A stretch of 5,302 nucleotides of DNA from an uncultured Victivallales bacterium. GTDB lineage: Bacteria; Verrucomicrobiota; Lentisphaeria; Oligosphaerales; JAFGRS01. The position numbers and the translations under genes were made by a program. The notes under the pieces are model-generated. The model was not told the DNA's origin. It saw only the letters and a program-made list of their open reading frames with translations, and searched no databases. Position 1 is the first letter of the stretch, and each line of letters starts with the position of its first letter. The stretch lies in NCBI GenBank assembly GCA_903834675.1, contig CAILKC010000924.1, positions 1-5,302 on the forward strand, in the 5' to 3' direction. This document shows, piece after piece, positions 5,242 through 5,302 of this stretch.

Positions 5242-5302
5242 CCAGTCTCCCAGTCCGTCTCCTCCAGTCGCCGTTTCCCCGTCTCGCCGTCTCGCCGTTT
5301 CC
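5242..5302. repeat. Degenerate pyrimidine-rich octamer array, running off the right edge
   Basis: The last 32 bases are four 8-base units in a symmetric order: CCGTTTCC (5271-5278), CCGTCTCG (5279-5286), CCGTCTCG (5287-5294), CCGTTTCC (5295-5302). Before them are related CCAGTCTC (5242-5249), CCAGT, CCGTCTCCT and CCAGTCG pieces of slightly uneven length. The plus strand is almost free of A. The array reaches the window end and probably continues. Confidence 0.75.

Larger units (their letters stand above)
4946..5302. other. Non-coding region rich in inverted and tandem repeats
   Basis: I see no credible gene here. The minus-strand reading frames across 4929-5181 encode Arg/Ala/Pro-rich text with no family resemblance, no good ribosome binding site, and overlap with palindromes. 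In order the region holds an upstream inverted repeat (4967-5006), a multi-hairpin element (5033-5161), a further inverted repeat sharing its right arm (5152-5185), a weak hairpin with a T-tract (5204-5233), and a degenerate octamer array (5242-5302). The next gene to the right lies outside the window. Confidence 0.6.

Overview
The window is a GC-rich bacterial segment with three confident protein-coding genes and three repeat-rich non-coding stretches. No rRNA, tRNA, CRISPR array, transposase or phage gene is visible. The large membrane protein of the DUF6785/DUF6784 type points to a Planctomycetota, Verrucomicrobiota, Lentisphaerota, Armatimonadota or similar genome. That placement is inferred from family distribution; nothing here fixes the taxon.

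Layout. Positions 1-254 are a tandem array of a 61-bp, very GC-rich unit whose sequence can fold into a closing stem plus two hairpins. The array starts before the window and ends five bases before the ribosome binding site of the first gene. Positions 269-2119 (+) encode a TRAP transporter permease in which the small (DctQ-like) and large (DctM) subunits are fused. It converges on the minus-strand gene rex, with only 22 bases between the stop codons. Rex (2142-2780) is the NADH/NAD+-sensing repressor. Upstream of it on the same strand lies a 678-residue polytopic membrane protein (2850-4886, TTG start). The two minus-strand genes are 69 bases apart and probably form an operon. A good sigma-70-type promoter (TTGACA, 17-base spacer, TACACT) sits just upstream, with a short palindrome overlapping its -10 box. 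Positions 4946-5302 hold no convincing gene. They contain an inverted repeat, a 129-bp multi-hairpin element with 10-bp inverted ends, a weak hairpin/T-tract, and a degenerate octamer array running off the right edge.

How the parts may work together. The TRAP permease needs a periplasmic binding protein (DctP), which is not in the window and may be encoded to the left, in which case the repeat array would lie inside that transcription unit. On the other strand, a redox repressor is paired with an uncharacterised membrane protein of possible transporter type, so uptake or export by that protein may be tied to redox state. No classical Rex operator was found by eye.

Most unusual signal. The 61-bp array unit, a segment at 5073-5125 and, more weakly, a segment at 2797-2841 share sequence landmarks (TTGGAG or TGGGAG at one end, GGCGGCCAC and GGCCGC inside the better two, TCCA or CCCA at the other end) and a stem-plus-hairpins layout. 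They look like members of a dispersed intergenic structured-repeat family that has expanded in tandem at one site.
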